From IMG/VR virus record IMGVR_UViG_3300020469_003050, positions 188,001-252,000 of that record: a DNA stretch of 64,000 nt; one strand, written 5' to 3'. This document shows positions 41,740 through 50,147 of the stretch, one piece after another; positions within the stretch are counted from its first letter, which is position 1; the number at the start of each line of letters is the position of its first letter. Made by a program: the position numbers and the translations under genes. The notes under the pieces are model-generated. The model was not told the DNA's origin. It ran no database searches and was given only the letters and a program-made list of their open reading frames with translations. Source of the stretch: a virus.

Positions 41740-44052
41740 ATGAGCGAAATACAAGTAATTAAAAGAGACGGCACTCCAGAGCCGCTAGACCTGGAAAAAA
41801 TGCACAAAGTTGTGATGTTTGCATGTGAAGACATTGCGGCGGTTAGTGCAAGTGAAGTAGAATTAAAATCACATATTCAATTTTATGATGGCATAAAAAG
41901 TGAAGAAGTACAAGAGACTTTAATTAAAGCGGCCGCAGACTTAATTTCAGAAGAAACACCAAATTATCAATGGGTTGCAGGCAATCTAGTGAATTATCAT
42001 TTGAGAAAAATGGTATATAACAGTTTCGACCCATGGCATATTAGAGATATTATCAAACTTAATACTAAAAATGGTTTTTATGATCCGGCATTACTTAGGG
42101 ATTACTCAAAAAAAGAATGGGATGAAATTAATAGTTTTATCAAACATGATAGAGATTTTAATATTGCATATGTTGGTATGGAACAATTTCGTGGAAAATA
42201 TTTAGTACAAAATCGTGTAACTGGTAAGCATTTTGAAACGCCACAAGTTGCATATGTTTTAATTGCCGCTTCATTATTTGGTAATTATCCTAAGGAAACA
42301 AGATTGAAATATGTCAAAGAGTACTATGATGCTATTAGTAGTTTTGATATATCTCTACCTACACCTGTCATGGCTGGCGTAAGAACACCACAAAGACAGT
42401 TTTCATCCTGTGTTTTGATTGAGACAGACGACTCACTTGATTCTATAAATGCTACCTCAAGTTCAGTAGTTAAGTATGTTTCTCAAAAAGCAGGAATTGG
42501 TATTGGTGCAGGTAGCATACGTGCTATCAATTCACCGATACGTAATGGTGATGCAAGTCATACAGGTGTTATTCCTTTTTATAAACTATTTCAAGCAAGT
42601 GTAAAATCATGTTCACAAGGTGGTGTACGTGGTGGAGCGGCTACTTTGTATTATCCTATTTGGCATTACGAAGTAGAAGACTTACTTGTTTTAAAAAATA
42701 ACAAAGGCACAGACGATAACAGAGTACGTCATATGGATTATGGTGTGCAATTTAATAAACTAATGTATGAACGTCTAATGACAGGTGGAAACGTTTCATT
42801 ATTTTCACCTAGTGATGTTCCTGGTTTATACGAAGCATTCTTCAATGACCAAGATAAGTTTAGAGAACTATACGAAAAAGCAGAACGTAATACAAGATTA
42901 CGTAAAAAATCTATTCCTGCAACTGAGTTATTTTCTTCATTTATGAATGAAAGAAAGAATACAGGTCGTATCTATTTGATGAACGTTGACCATGCAAATG
43001 ACCATAGTTCATTTGTAACAGAGAAAGCACCAATCAAACAATCTAACTTATGTTGTGAAATTAATTTACCTACTAAACCTTTGAAACATATGCATGATGA
43101 AGAAGGTGAGATTGCTCTTTGTACTCTTAGTGCTATTAATTGGGGTACTATTAGAACACCAGAAGAATTTGCTAAGCCTTGTGAATTAGCAGTACGTGGA
43201 TTAGATGCTCTATTAGATTATCAGAGATATCCTGTACTTGCGGCTGAAATTTCAACTAACAATAGAAGACCTCTTGGTGTTGGTATTATTAACTTTGCAT
43301 ATTGGTTAGCTAAGAATGATACAAACTATTCAAATCCAGATTTAAAACTAATAGATGAATGGGCAGAGGCTTGGTCATATTATCTTATTAAATCATCAAA
43401 TATCTTAGCACAAGAAAAAGGTGCATGTCCATTATCTAACGAGACAAAGTATGGTAACGGACTTTTACCAATAGATACATATAAACCTGAGGTTGATGAA
43501 TTAGTTAAAAGAAAATATACCCAAGATTGGACTTCACTAAGAAAAGATTTAAAAGAACATGGTATTCGTAATTCTACATTAATGGCTCTTATGCCAGCAG
43601 AGACATCTGCACAAATATCGAATTCAACTAATGGTATTGAACCACCAAGAAGTATGGTCAGTATCAAGCAATCAAAACATGGCGTTTTAAAGCAAGTTGT
43701 ACCCGGTATTCACAAGTTAAAGAATAAATATGAGTTACTATGGGAACAAGAATCTCCTGAAGGATATCTAAAAATTATGGCAGTATTACAGAAATATATC
43801 GACCAAGGTATATCTGTCAATACAAGCTATAATCCAATATTCTTTGAAGATGAAAAGATTCCTATGAGTATTATGTTGCAACATCTTATTATGTTTTACA
43901 AATATGGTGGAAAGCAACTTTACTATTTTAACACATTCGATGGACAAGGTGAAATCGATGTGAGCAAAGACATTCCAGAAGAATTAAAATCAAGGGATGA
44001 ATTTGATAGTGATTTAGAATATGAAGAATATTGTGATAGTTGTGCTATCTAA
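41740..44052 (+). CDS. nrdA: Ribonucleotide reductase class Ia large subunit
   Basis: Reduces NDPs to dNDPs. The N-terminal ATP-cone (IQVIKRDGTPEPLDLEKMHK) is present. Active-site features: FSSCVLIETDDS for the first redox Cys, NLCCEINLPT (Asn, Cys, Glu of the catalytic site), the tyrosine pair in KQLYYFNTFDG, and a C-terminal CDSC exchange pair. At 770 residues it is full length. RBS GAGAGACAG. It pairs with NrdB at 44621, with one small gene between. Confidence 0.95.
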   Translation: MSEIQVIKRDGTPEPLDLEKMHKVVMFACEDIAAVSASEVELKSHIQFYDGIKSEEVQETLIKAAADLISEETPNYQWVAGNLVNYHLRKMVYNSFDPWHIRDIIKLNTKNGFYDPALLRDYSKKEWDEINSFIKHDRDFNIAYVGMEQFRGKYLVQNRVTGKHFETPQVAYVLIAASLFGNYPKETRLKYVKEYYDAISSFDISLPTPVMAGVRTPQRQFSSCVLIETDDSLDSINATSSSVVKYVSQKAGIGIGAGSIRAINSPIRNGDASHTGVIPFYKLFQASVKSCSQGGVRGGAATLYYPIWHYEVEDLLVLKNNKGTDDNRVRHMDYGVQFNKLMYERLMTGGNVSLFSPSDVPGLYEAFFNDQDKFRELYEKAERNTRLRKKSIPATELFSSFMNERKNTGRIYLMNVDHANDHSSFVTEKAPIKQSNLCCEINLPTKPLKHMHDEEGEIALCTLSAINWGTIRTPEEFAKPCELAVRGLDALLDYQRYPVLAAEISTNNRRPLGVGIINFAYWLAKNDTNYSNPDLKLIDEWAEAWSYYLIKSSNILAQEKGACPLSNETKYGNGLLPIDTYKPEVDELVKRKYTQDWTSLRKDLKEHGIRNSTLMALMPAETSAQISNSTNGIEPPRSMVSIKQSKHGVLKQVVPGIHKLKNKYELLWEQESPEGYLKIMAVLQKYIDQGISVNTSYNPIFFEDEKIPMSIMLQHLIMFYKYGGKQLYYFNTFDGQGEIDVSKDIPEELKSRDEFDSDLEYEEYCDSCAI

Positions 44053-44624
44053 TGAGAGATATAAACTCTGTATTAGCTAAGGGAACTATCGCAGAATATT
44101 ATTCATTTTTTAAGAGTGACGAGGAAAAAGTGGGATGGGTCTGTGTCAGACCAGATTATAATCCTGCAATACCTAATTTTGTGTGGTCTAAAACATGTAG
44201 ACAACATAAACACGACCAGAACATATGTAATATGTTTATGGATAGTAAGGAAGACTTTAGATACGTTGACCTTAAAATTAAAGGAGATAGGGAACACAAA
44301 GACTATGATGAATTTTTAGATAAACTAATTGAACGTATGAATAAAAATGCAATGCTTATTCATATATCTAGTTGGATTAGTGGTAAAGATACATCTACAA
44401 CCTTAAGTAGTAATGGATTATTTGAGTACGTTTTAAATAGAATATGTGATGAAGTAAACAATCACTTTATTTTAGAAATAACAGACAAAATGTCAAATAT
44501 AGACGAACCATCGGCTTTAGATTTTATTACAAAAAGGGTAAATACAATAGATAATTGTGTAACTGCATCTTATCAAAGAGAATTAATAAACGAAGATTTA
44601 ATTGATTATGTTAGAATCAAATGA
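44052..44624 (+). CDS. Hypothetical protein between nrdA and nrdB
   Basis: Start at 44052 overlaps the nrdA stop (TAATG). The 190-residue soluble protein has a Trp/Cys-containing N-terminal part (GWVCVRPDYNPAIPNFVW, then QHKHDQNICNMF) and a helical C-terminal half. I do not recognise it; it is not a glutaredoxin (no CxxC with thioredoxin fold). It overlaps nrdB by four bases. Co-translation with both RNR subunits suggests a role in nucleotide supply, but nothing more can be claimed. Confidence 0.65.
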   Translation: MRDINSVLAKGTIAEYYSFFKSDEEKVGWVCVRPDYNPAIPNFVWSKTCRQHKHDQNICNMFMDSKEDFRYVDLKIKGDREHKDYDEFLDKLIERMNKNAMLIHISSWISGKDTSTTLSSNGLFEYVLNRICDEVNNHFILEITDKMSNIDEPSALDFITKRVNTIDNCVTASYQRELINEDLIDYVRIK

Positions 44625-45796
44625 CAAAGAAACAGAATAAGAAAGATAAGAAAGAGAGAAATAAAATGTCAGTATTCAATTCCGACAATAGGGCAGACCA
44701 TACGAAAGCCTTAGCATTTTTAGACCCATCGGGTGGGGTAGCAATTCAACGTTATGATATGCTAAAGTATAAACAGTTTGATAAGTTAACAGACAAACAG
44801 TTAGGTTTCTTTTGGAGACCAGAAGAAGTGGACGTTCTTAAGGATGCGAATGACTTTAAAAATTTAACAGCCCACGAACAACATATTTTTACAAGTAATC
44901 TAAAGAGACAAATTCTTTTAGATTCTGTACAAGGTCGTGCACCAGTCGAGGCATTCTGTCCGATTGTATCTATTCCAGAACTAGAAGCATGGATTCAAAC
45001 TTGGACATTTTCAGAAACAATTCACTCACGTTCTTACACACATATTATTAGAAATGTGTATTCTGACCCATCAAAAATCTTTGATGAAATGATGGACATC
45101 AATGAGATTATGGATTGTGCAGATGATATTTCTAAAAACTATGATGAATTAATTGAAATGACAGGTTACTATAATTTACTAGGTGAAGGCACTCATACAG
45201 TAAATGGTAAAAAAGTAGCAATCAGTAAATACGAAATTAAAAAATCTCTATACAAAACTCTTATGAGTGTAAACATTTTAGAAGGTGTTCGTTTCTATGT
45301 TTCATTTGCTTGTAGTTGGGCGTTTGCTGAACTAAAAAGAATGGAAGGCAATGCAAAGATTATTAAACTTATTGCACGTGACGAAAACTTACACTTAGCA
45401 AGTACACAAACTCTACTAAAACTTCTACCAAAAGACGATCCAGATTACATAAAGATTGCAAAAGAAACAGAAGAAGAATGTATTAAGATGTTTGTAGATG
45501 CAGTAGAACAAGAAAAACAATGGGCTGAGTATCTATTTAAAGATGGTTCGATGATTGGTCTAAACGCAAAACTACTTGAAGATTATATTGAGTGGATTTG
45601 TTGTAAACGTATGACCGCAGTTGGACTAAAATGCCCATACAAAACATCACAAGCTAACCCATTACCGTGGACACAAAAATGGATTGCTGGTGCTGATGTA
45701 CAAGTTGCACCTCAAGAGACAGAGATTTCATCTTATGTTATTGGTGGTGTAAAACAAGACGTTGATAAAGAGACATTTGGCGGAATGACTCTATGA
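44621..45796 (+). CDS. nrdB: Ribonucleotide reductase class Ia small subunit
   Basis: Carries the di-iron/tyrosyl radical cofactor. Ligands and radical site are visible in FSETIHSRSYTHII: Glu and His ligands and the Tyr seven residues after the Glu; a second set is in ARDENLHLAST. The product is 391 residues from 44621, with a lysine-rich extension, or 376 from ATG 44666, which has GAGAG upstream and seems the better start. It overlaps the previous gene by four bases. It works with NrdA at 41740. Confidence 0.93.
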   Translation: MTKKQNKKDKKERNKMSVFNSDNRADHTKALAFLDPSGGVAIQRYDMLKYKQFDKLTDKQLGFFWRPEEVDVLKDANDFKNLTAHEQHIFTSNLKRQILLDSVQGRAPVEAFCPIVSIPELEAWIQTWTFSETIHSRSYTHIIRNVYSDPSKIFDEMMDINEIMDCADDISKNYDELIEMTGYYNLLGEGTHTVNGKKVAISKYEIKKSLYKTLMSVNILEGVRFYVSFACSWAFAELKRMEGNAKIIKLIARDENLHLASTQTLLKLLPKDDPDYIKIAKETEEECIKMFVDAVEQEKQWAEYLFKDGSMIGLNAKLLEDYIEWICCKRMTAVGLKCPYKTSQANPLPWTQKWIAGADVQVAPQETEISSYVIGGVKQDVDKETFGGMTL

Positions 45797-46047
45797 TTGA
45801 CACAAATGCAATAGGTGATATTGTATACGATGTAGAAGACCATGTAGCGATAACACCGAAAACTGATGCTCATTATTGCTTAATACCAAAGGTTGTAGAA
45901 CAAAACGTTATCTTAAAACTACAAAAGATAATGATGGATATCGGCAATCATAATGTTGAAAACGATAACTGTCAGAGTTATGAAGTGACAATGAGATTTA
46001 TAAACAATCACCCTGTAGTGGAAATGTTTATTAACAAAGAGGACTAA
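45793..46047 (+). CDS. Small hypothetical protein downstream of nrdB
   Basis: 84 residues, overlapping nrdB by four bases and abutting the methyltransferase start. It is a compact beta/alpha protein (YEVTMRFINNHPVVEMFINKED) with no known motif. It is kept as a gene because of the tight coupling on both sides. Confidence 0.65.
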   Translation: MIDTNAIGDIVYDVEDHVAITPKTDAHYCLIPKVVEQNVILKLQKIMMDIGNHNVENDNCQSYEVTMRFINNHPVVEMFINKED

Positions 46048-46686
46048 ATGACTGAATTCACAGAAGAATGGATTAGACTTAATAATTTCAAATTTGCTAT
46101 GTCTAATGAAGTAGCAAGATTACCAGAAACTGAACTAGATAGAAAACTAATAGATAGACAATTACCACCATTTGTACAGGCTTCATATCCAGATAAGAAA
46201 GATATCAATATACTTGATATTGGCTGTAACGAAGGCTATGCTATGGAAAAATTTTCCGAGTTGGGATATACCAACGTTCAGGGAATTACTATTGAAAAAG
46301 AAGAATGGGATAAATGTAAAGCAAAAGACTTAAAAGTGCATCTTATGGATTATAACTTTAATCAAGTAATGAACAACTATTTTCATATTGTATGGATGCG
46401 ACAATCATTACAGTTTTCTCACATGCCTTTTTATACTATGTTAGAACTCAATAGAATGATGAAAATCAATGGTTGGGCTTACATAGAAGTACCACATTCA
46501 GCGAATCAACACAAATATTATGCTACATTGCATCCGGATAATTATAGATTGTTTATGATTCGTGCAGGTTTTGAAGTAGTACAATACGACTCATATGAAC
46601 TATCTTCTGGTGATGAAAAAGAAAATCATGTCTTTTTTGCGTTAAATAAAAGAAGAAACGTAACTTTACCTGACGCCACTGCTTAA
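46048..46686 (+). CDS. Class I SAM-dependent methyltransferase
   Basis: A 212-residue protein with motif I LDIGCNEGYAM (about 56-66), an acidic residue after motif II (GITIEKEEW), and IVWMRQSLQF / MLELNRMMKINGWAYIEVPH typical of small-molecule or sugar methyltransferases. It has no DNA-methyltransferase DPPY or PC motif, so it probably does not methylate DNA. It is the last gene of the RNR operon; the substrate is unknown. Confidence 0.8.
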   Translation: MTEFTEEWIRLNNFKFAMSNEVARLPETELDRKLIDRQLPPFVQASYPDKKDINILDIGCNEGYAMEKFSELGYTNVQGITIEKEEWDKCKAKDLKVHLMDYNFNQVMNNYFHIVWMRQSLQFSHMPFYTMLELNRMMKINGWAYIEVPHSANQHKYYATLHPDNYRLFMIRAGFEVVQYDSYELSSGDEKENHVFFALNKRRNVTLPDATA

Positions 46687-46728
46687 AAAGTCCAATATTT
46701 CTGCGGCTTTTTAATATATATTTTTTCC

Positions 46729-46757
46729 TTGACATACTATGCAACTTATGATATTCT
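46729..46757 (+). promoter_or_regulatory. Sigma70-like promoter
   Basis: TTGACA (46729-46734), 17 bases, TATTCT (46752-46757). It serves the wHTH gene at 46782, whose RBS is AAGGAGG. Confidence 0.72.
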
Positions 46758-46781
46758 ATATCCTAAGAAAAGGAGGTACTT

Positions 46782-47099
46782 ATGTTTAATTGGTTAAACG
46801 GTACAAGTACAAAAAAATCTTTTTCTAAATTAGAAAAAGGAGAAACGATGAAAACATCAAAACAAGACAGAATAATCAATGCACTAAAAGACGGAGAGGC
46901 ATTGACGGAAGCAACTATCAAAAATAGATATGGTGTTGCTAATCCGAGAGCAACTATCAGTGCTTTGAGAATGAAAGGTTACGCCGTATATGCTAACAAA
47001 AGCAAACACGGTAAAACTGTGTACAGACTCGGCGCTCCACTAAGAAGGGTTGTAGCCGCTGGTTACAGAGCCCTAGCAGACGAAAAAGTGTTTGGGTAA
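46782..47099 (+). CDS. Small winged-helix DNA-binding protein
   Basis: 105 residues. From about residue 23 there is a winged-helix pattern: SKQDRIINALKDGEALTEATI, then NRYGVANPRATISALRMKGY and a basic wing (KSKHGKTVYRLG). Two starts have ribosome sites: 46782 (AAGGAGG) and the internal ATG 46848 (AAGGAG), so two protein forms may be made. It is probably an early phage regulator. Many marine phages carry similar small HTH genes. Confidence 0.72.
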   Translation: MFNWLNGTSTKKSFSKLEKGETMKTSKQDRIINALKDGEALTEATIKNRYGVANPRATISALRMKGYAVYANKSKHGKTVYRLGAPLRRVVAAGYRALADEKVFG

Positions 47100-47110
47100 A
47101 ACATAACATA

Positions 47111-47257
47111 ATGCCCTGGCCTGATGAAGAAGCACCAGATTGGCCCGATTGTCACATTTGTGGTCAATCACTTGATGAGTGTGAATGCATCTGGCCAGGG
47201 CAAAACAATCAACCAAAGATGATTTATGACGAGAAAAATCAAAGTGAAATTCACTGA
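47111..47257 (+). CDS. Possible 48-residue Cys-rich peptide
   Basis: A short frame starting MPWPDEEAPDWPD with a zinc-knuckle-like C-x2-C ... C-x-C set (CHICGQSLDECEC). It overlaps the next gene by 32 bases and has no clear RBS. The composition looks like a real small zinc protein. Its codons also form a 9-bp inverted repeat, GCCCTGGCC (47113-47121) / GGCCAGGGC (47193-47201). Confidence 0.4.
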   Translation: MPWPDEEAPDWPDCHICGQSLDECECIWPGQNNQPKMIYDEKNQSEIH

Positions 47258-47417
47258 TGATAAAGAATTTACAGAAGAAAAAGAAGGTTTAGGACTTAAA
47301 AAACTATTCAAATCAATTAAGGCGCCCGATGGCCTTACTCATTTAAGAGTAGAATATACTAACAGAAAAGGCACAAAAATCGATAGATGGGCGAAAATAC
47401 CGAAAAATAAAGACTAA
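47226..47417 (+). CDS. Small basic hypothetical protein
   Basis: 63 residues, Lys-rich, predicted beta-alpha-beta (KIKVKFTDDKEFTEEKEG, LTHLRVEYTNRKGTKI). No known family. It lies between the winged-helix gene and a repeated early promoter. Confidence 0.6.
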   Translation: MTRKIKVKFTDDKEFTEEKEGLGLKKLFKSIKAPDGLTHLRVEYTNRKGTKIDRWAKIPKNKD

Positions 47418-47428
47418 AAATGGCGAAA

Positions 47429-47470
47429 AACTTGACATTATAGTGATTCGTGTTATTATATATACATAAT
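47429..47470 (+). promoter_or_regulatory. Early promoter, repeated module copy 1
   Basis: TTGACA (47432-47437), 16 bases, TATTAT (47454-47459). The whole 42-base stretch matches 48945-48986 at 37 positions. It serves the gene at 47493 (RBS GAGAGGGA). Confidence 0.78.
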
Positions 47471-47492
47471 CAAAAGAGAGGGACTAAACATT

Positions 47493-47915
47493 ATGGCTTA
47501 TATATCAACTAACGAAGTTAAAGAAGTAAGAAAAGCATTAAAAGAAAAGTTCGGTAAGAATATTAAATTCTCAGTAACACGTGACCATTATACAGGTATT
47601 CGTGTTGCAATTATGGAAGGTGTAATGGACTTCTATAATGATGGAGACATGGATCACACTGATAAGTATTCAGGTCGGGTTCATAAGTTTGATGGATACT
47701 CTCAAATCAATCATTATCACACACATTTTTATGGCAAGTTTGCATCGTTGTTTGACGATATAAAAGAAATTTGTCATACTGCTCCTGCTAAAGCTGAAGG
47801 CGGTAGAGCATACTACGATAACTCAGATGCCATGATTGACTACTTTGATACTGCATTTTATGTAAGCATCAATGTTGGTAAATGGGACAAACCTTATATT
47901 CAAAAGGCGGCATAA
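47493..47915 (+). CDS. LPD29-like domain protein
   Basis: A 140-residue protein. The opening MAYISTNEVKEVRKALKEKFG followed by KFSVTRDHYTGIRVAIMEG is the pattern of LPD29-type domains, found as stand-alone proteins and inside large polyvalent proteins of mobile elements. The middle is His/Tyr-rich (YSQINHYHTHFYGKF). Biochemical role unknown. It is early, with its own promoter, and heads a chain of four overlapping or near-touching small genes. Confidence 0.7.
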   Translation: MAYISTNEVKEVRKALKEKFGKNIKFSVTRDHYTGIRVAIMEGVMDFYNDGDMDHTDKYSGRVHKFDGYSQINHYHTHFYGKFASLFDDIKEICHTAPAKAEGGRAYYDNSDAMIDYFDTAFYVSINVGKWDKPYIQKAA

Positions 47916-47920
47916 TTTCA

Positions 47921-48061
47921 ATGTACATAGTAAAGGTGAAAGAGACTGGTGAAGTTGTAGCATATTGTTCCGACTGGAAAGATGCTCTATCATATTTTGC
48001 TAGTGGTAAAATCGATAAAGTAACATATGTTATCGAACAAGAAGTGGAAAAGAAGAAATGA
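47921..48061 (+). CDS. 46-residue hypothetical peptide
   Basis: Short gene starting MYIVKVKETGEVVAYCSDW and ending in EKKK. It lies 5 bases after the LPD29-like gene and its stop overlaps the next start (ATGA). It is too short for usual gene callers, but the coupling on both sides and normal codon use support it. Confidence 0.62.
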   Translation: MYIVKVKETGEVVAYCSDWKDALSYFASGKIDKVTYVIEQEVEKKK

Positions 48062-48315
48062 ATTTGAAGAACCAAACTTTAGAAGAGGCTGTCTCTAAAA
48101 ATATTCCGGTATATTTGGTATACAAGGAAGACACTAAAGAGATTTTAGAATGGTGGCCTTTCGGTGAGGGACTAGCAAGTTCCAGTGCAAGTATGCGTAA
48201 CAATATGCATGGACCTGATAGTCATAATTATGCAAGTTGGAAAGATTACGTAGTGATACGTGATAATCACAACAAGCATCTTAAACAATTGGAAGAAATA
48301 GAACGGAGATTATGA
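48058..48315 (+). CDS. Small early hypothetical protein
   Basis: 85 residues, overlapping the upstream peptide and the downstream HNH gene by four bases each. It has a Trp-rich centre (ILEWWPFGEG) and a charged C-terminal helix. I do not recognise it. Confidence 0.65.
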   Translation: MNLKNQTLEEAVSKNIPVYLVYKEDTKEILEWWPFGEGLASSSASMRNNMHGPDSHNYASWKDYVVIRDNHNKHLKQLEEIERRL

Positions 48316-48959
48316 TGCCTGCATGTAAAGGAGATACGTATTCGGTTCCACGCCCGTTTTGTTTAACAGAGGGTTGTGATAATTTGGCACACAATACTGC
48401 ATCAGCGGCTAAGCCAGTCTGGCGTAAATATTGTGGTAAGTGTCATACGATACGTAGAAAGAATTTTCAAAATTTATCAGCTAATTTATCTAAAAGTCAA
48501 TATCCTACTTGTTGTATAAAAAACTGTAGGAAAAAAGTAACACTATTAGGAACAGACCATCATGGTAATTTAAAGTTTTCTCAATACTGCGAAAAACACG
48601 GAGGAGTCCCATTTCATTTAACGTGGAGAAAACCTGCATGTGATAATATAAATGGTAAAGGAATGTTATCAGATAGAAGTCCTATTGGGTTTAATTGTAC
48701 AACTTATATACATTACGACCCGCCCCTTCCTAAGGGAACAAAGTGGTTAGTAGATTATGGCTTCCCACAACCAATGTTACAAGTTGACCATATAGACGGC
48801 CATCCATATAATGAACCATTAGATGGGTCTAATTTTCAGACTTTATGTGCTTGTTGTCATAACTATAAAACTTGGAAATCTGGTGATGGACAAACCGCAG
48901 GTAGAAAAACCGCACAAAAATCAACAAATAATAATGTTGTCCAAAACTTGACAATATAG
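48312..48959 (+). CDS. HNH endonuclease-type protein
   Basis: A 215-residue protein rich in Cys pairs. The HNH core is VDHIDGHPY (about 158-166) followed by NFQTLCACCHNYKT (174-187), matching the beta-beta-alpha-metal nuclease motif. N-terminal CxxC-like pairs (CGKC 41-44, CCIKNC 67-72) suggest extra zinc fingers for DNA recognition. It may be a free-standing homing endonuclease or a recombination/packaging nuclease. The start is 48312 or the adjacent ATG 48315. Confidence 0.78.
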   Translation: MMPACKGDTYSVPRPFCLTEGCDNLAHNTASAAKPVWRKYCGKCHTIRRKNFQNLSANLSKSQYPTCCIKNCRKKVTLLGTDHHGNLKFSQYCEKHGGVPFHLTWRKPACDNINGKGMLSDRSPIGFNCTTYIHYDPPLPKGTKWLVDYGFPQPMLQVDHIDGHPYNEPLDGSNFQTLCACCHNYKTWKSGDGQTAGRKTAQKSTNNNVVQNLTI

Positions 48960-48986
48960 CGAATCGTGTTATAGTATATACATAAT
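48945..48986 (+). promoter_or_regulatory. Early promoter, repeated module copy 2
   Basis: TTGACA (48948-48953), 16 bases, TATAGT (48970-48975). Near-identical to 47429-47470. It overlaps the end of the HNH gene and serves the AAA+ gene. Confidence 0.78.
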
Positions 48987-49014
48987 GAAAATTAACACAC
49001 AAAGGAGTGAACAT

Positions 49015-50022
49015 ATGAGTGAGAACATAGTAGCACAAATTGAAAAAGGCACATACAGAAATCAATCTGTAGAAGGTGCGTTTCCCGTAGTGCAGGAACT
49101 TAAACAAGCTAAAGACGGTAGTTGGTTTATTACTGTTAATGCTGAGGACACTAAGTTTAAAAGTTCTAAAATTAGAGTTAAAGTTAACCCAGAAAATGTA
49201 AAAGTTTCTGAAGGTACTGTTGAATCAATCAACGAGTCTGATGATGATGCAATGAATAGGATTGCAGAAAGGTTTGCAATTCTTGATGAAATGACCGAGG
49301 CAACAATCGATGGTGTTGTTAGAGGTATGGTAGTTTCAGGCCCTCCAGGTGTTGGTAAAACATATGGTGTTGAGCAAGTACTTGAGAAAGATTCAATCTT
49401 TGATATGATGGCTGATAAGCCTCTTAGACATACTTTTGTAAAAGGTACAATGTCTGCGATTGGTCTTTACTCTACACTTTACAAATACTCTGATCCAAAG
49501 AGTATCGTAGTACTAGACGATTGTGATAGTATTCTTTTTAATGAGGATGCACTAAACATTCTTAAGGCCGCTCTTGATAGTGGTAAGAAGAGGAAGATTT
49601 CTTGGAACTCTGACTCGCATTTCTTAAGAAGGGAAGGTGTTCCTGATACTTTCGAATTCAAAGGTTCAGTTATCTTTATCACTAACTTGAAATTTGATAA
49701 AGTTAAAGGTAACAAAATCAAAGACCACTTGGAAGCAATTCTTTCAAGGTGTCACTATCTTGATTTGACTATGGACACTGCAAGAGATAAGATTTTGAGA
49801 ATCAAACAGATTGCTAGAGACGGTGGTTTATTTGATACTAAAGGTCTTACTAAGGATCAAGAAGTTGAGATTATCGATTTCATGGTTGAGAATCAAAAGA
49901 AACTGAGAGAAGTTTCTTTGAGAATGGCTCAGAAAATTGCAGACCTTAGAAATATGTCTAAGTCAGGAGATAGATGGAAGAGTTTAGCCGAGTCAACTTG
50001 TATGAAGAGGTCAGCGGCTTAA
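49015..50022 (+). CDS. AAA+ ATPase
   Basis: Start at 49015 is chosen because AAGGAG lies 7 bases upstream; an in-frame ATG at 48985 lies in the promoter region. The 335-residue protein has Walker A GPPGVGKT (109-116), Walker B SIVVLDDCDS (about 163-172), a sensor-1-like VIFITNLKFDK and an arginine-containing SRCHYLDL. It is not a clamp loader (no gp44-type zinc or SRC pattern in the expected place). Role unknown. It ends a set of early genes with a two-hairpin terminator. Confidence 0.82.
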   Translation: MSENIVAQIEKGTYRNQSVEGAFPVVQELKQAKDGSWFITVNAEDTKFKSSKIRVKVNPENVKVSEGTVESINESDDDAMNRIAERFAILDEMTEATIDGVVRGMVVSGPPGVGKTYGVEQVLEKDSIFDMMADKPLRHTFVKGTMSAIGLYSTLYKYSDPKSIVVLDDCDSILFNEDALNILKAALDSGKKRKISWNSDSHFLRREGVPDTFEFKGSVIFITNLKFDKVKGNKIKDHLEAILSRCHYLDLTMDTARDKILRIKQIARDGGLFDTKGLTKDQEVEIIDFMVENQKKLREVSLRMAQKIADLRNMSKSGDRWKSLAESTCMKRSAA

Positions 50023-50025
50023 CAG

Positions 50026-50049
50026 TTAACTAAGAGCCATCTTAGTTAA
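50026..50049. other. Perfect 10-bp hairpin before terminator
   Basis: TTAACTAAGA (50026-50035), loop GCCA, TCTTAGTTAA (50040-50049). It overlaps almost the end of the AAA+ gene and stands 7 bases before a second, larger hairpin. Confidence 0.7.
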
Positions 50050-50055
50050 AACCGG

Positions 50056-50099
50056 GACGGTATTAGGTTTCTCTCACTCGCCTAATACCGTCTTTTTTT
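50056..50099 (+). terminator. Rho-independent terminator with long stem
   Basis: GACGGTATTAGG (50056-50067), 13-base loop, CCTAATACCGTC (50081-50092), seven T. The longest perfect terminator stem I saw in the window. Confidence 0.92.
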
Positions 50100-50109
50100 A
50101 TATCTACTA

Positions 50110-50138
50110 TTGCATTTTCTTTCGAAACATGCTATAAT
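50110..50138 (+). promoter_or_regulatory. Sigma70-like promoter
   Basis: TTGCAT (50110-50115), 17 bases, TATAAT (50133-50138). The predicted start is only about 3 bases before the ATG at 50148. Confidence 0.68.
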
Positions 50139-50147
50139 TTAAACATC

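Noticed and set aside
46048-46686. DNA methyltransferase that might protect GCWGC
   Set aside because: The gene is a class I methyltransferase but has no DPPY/NPPY or PC motif and resembles small-molecule methyltransferases.
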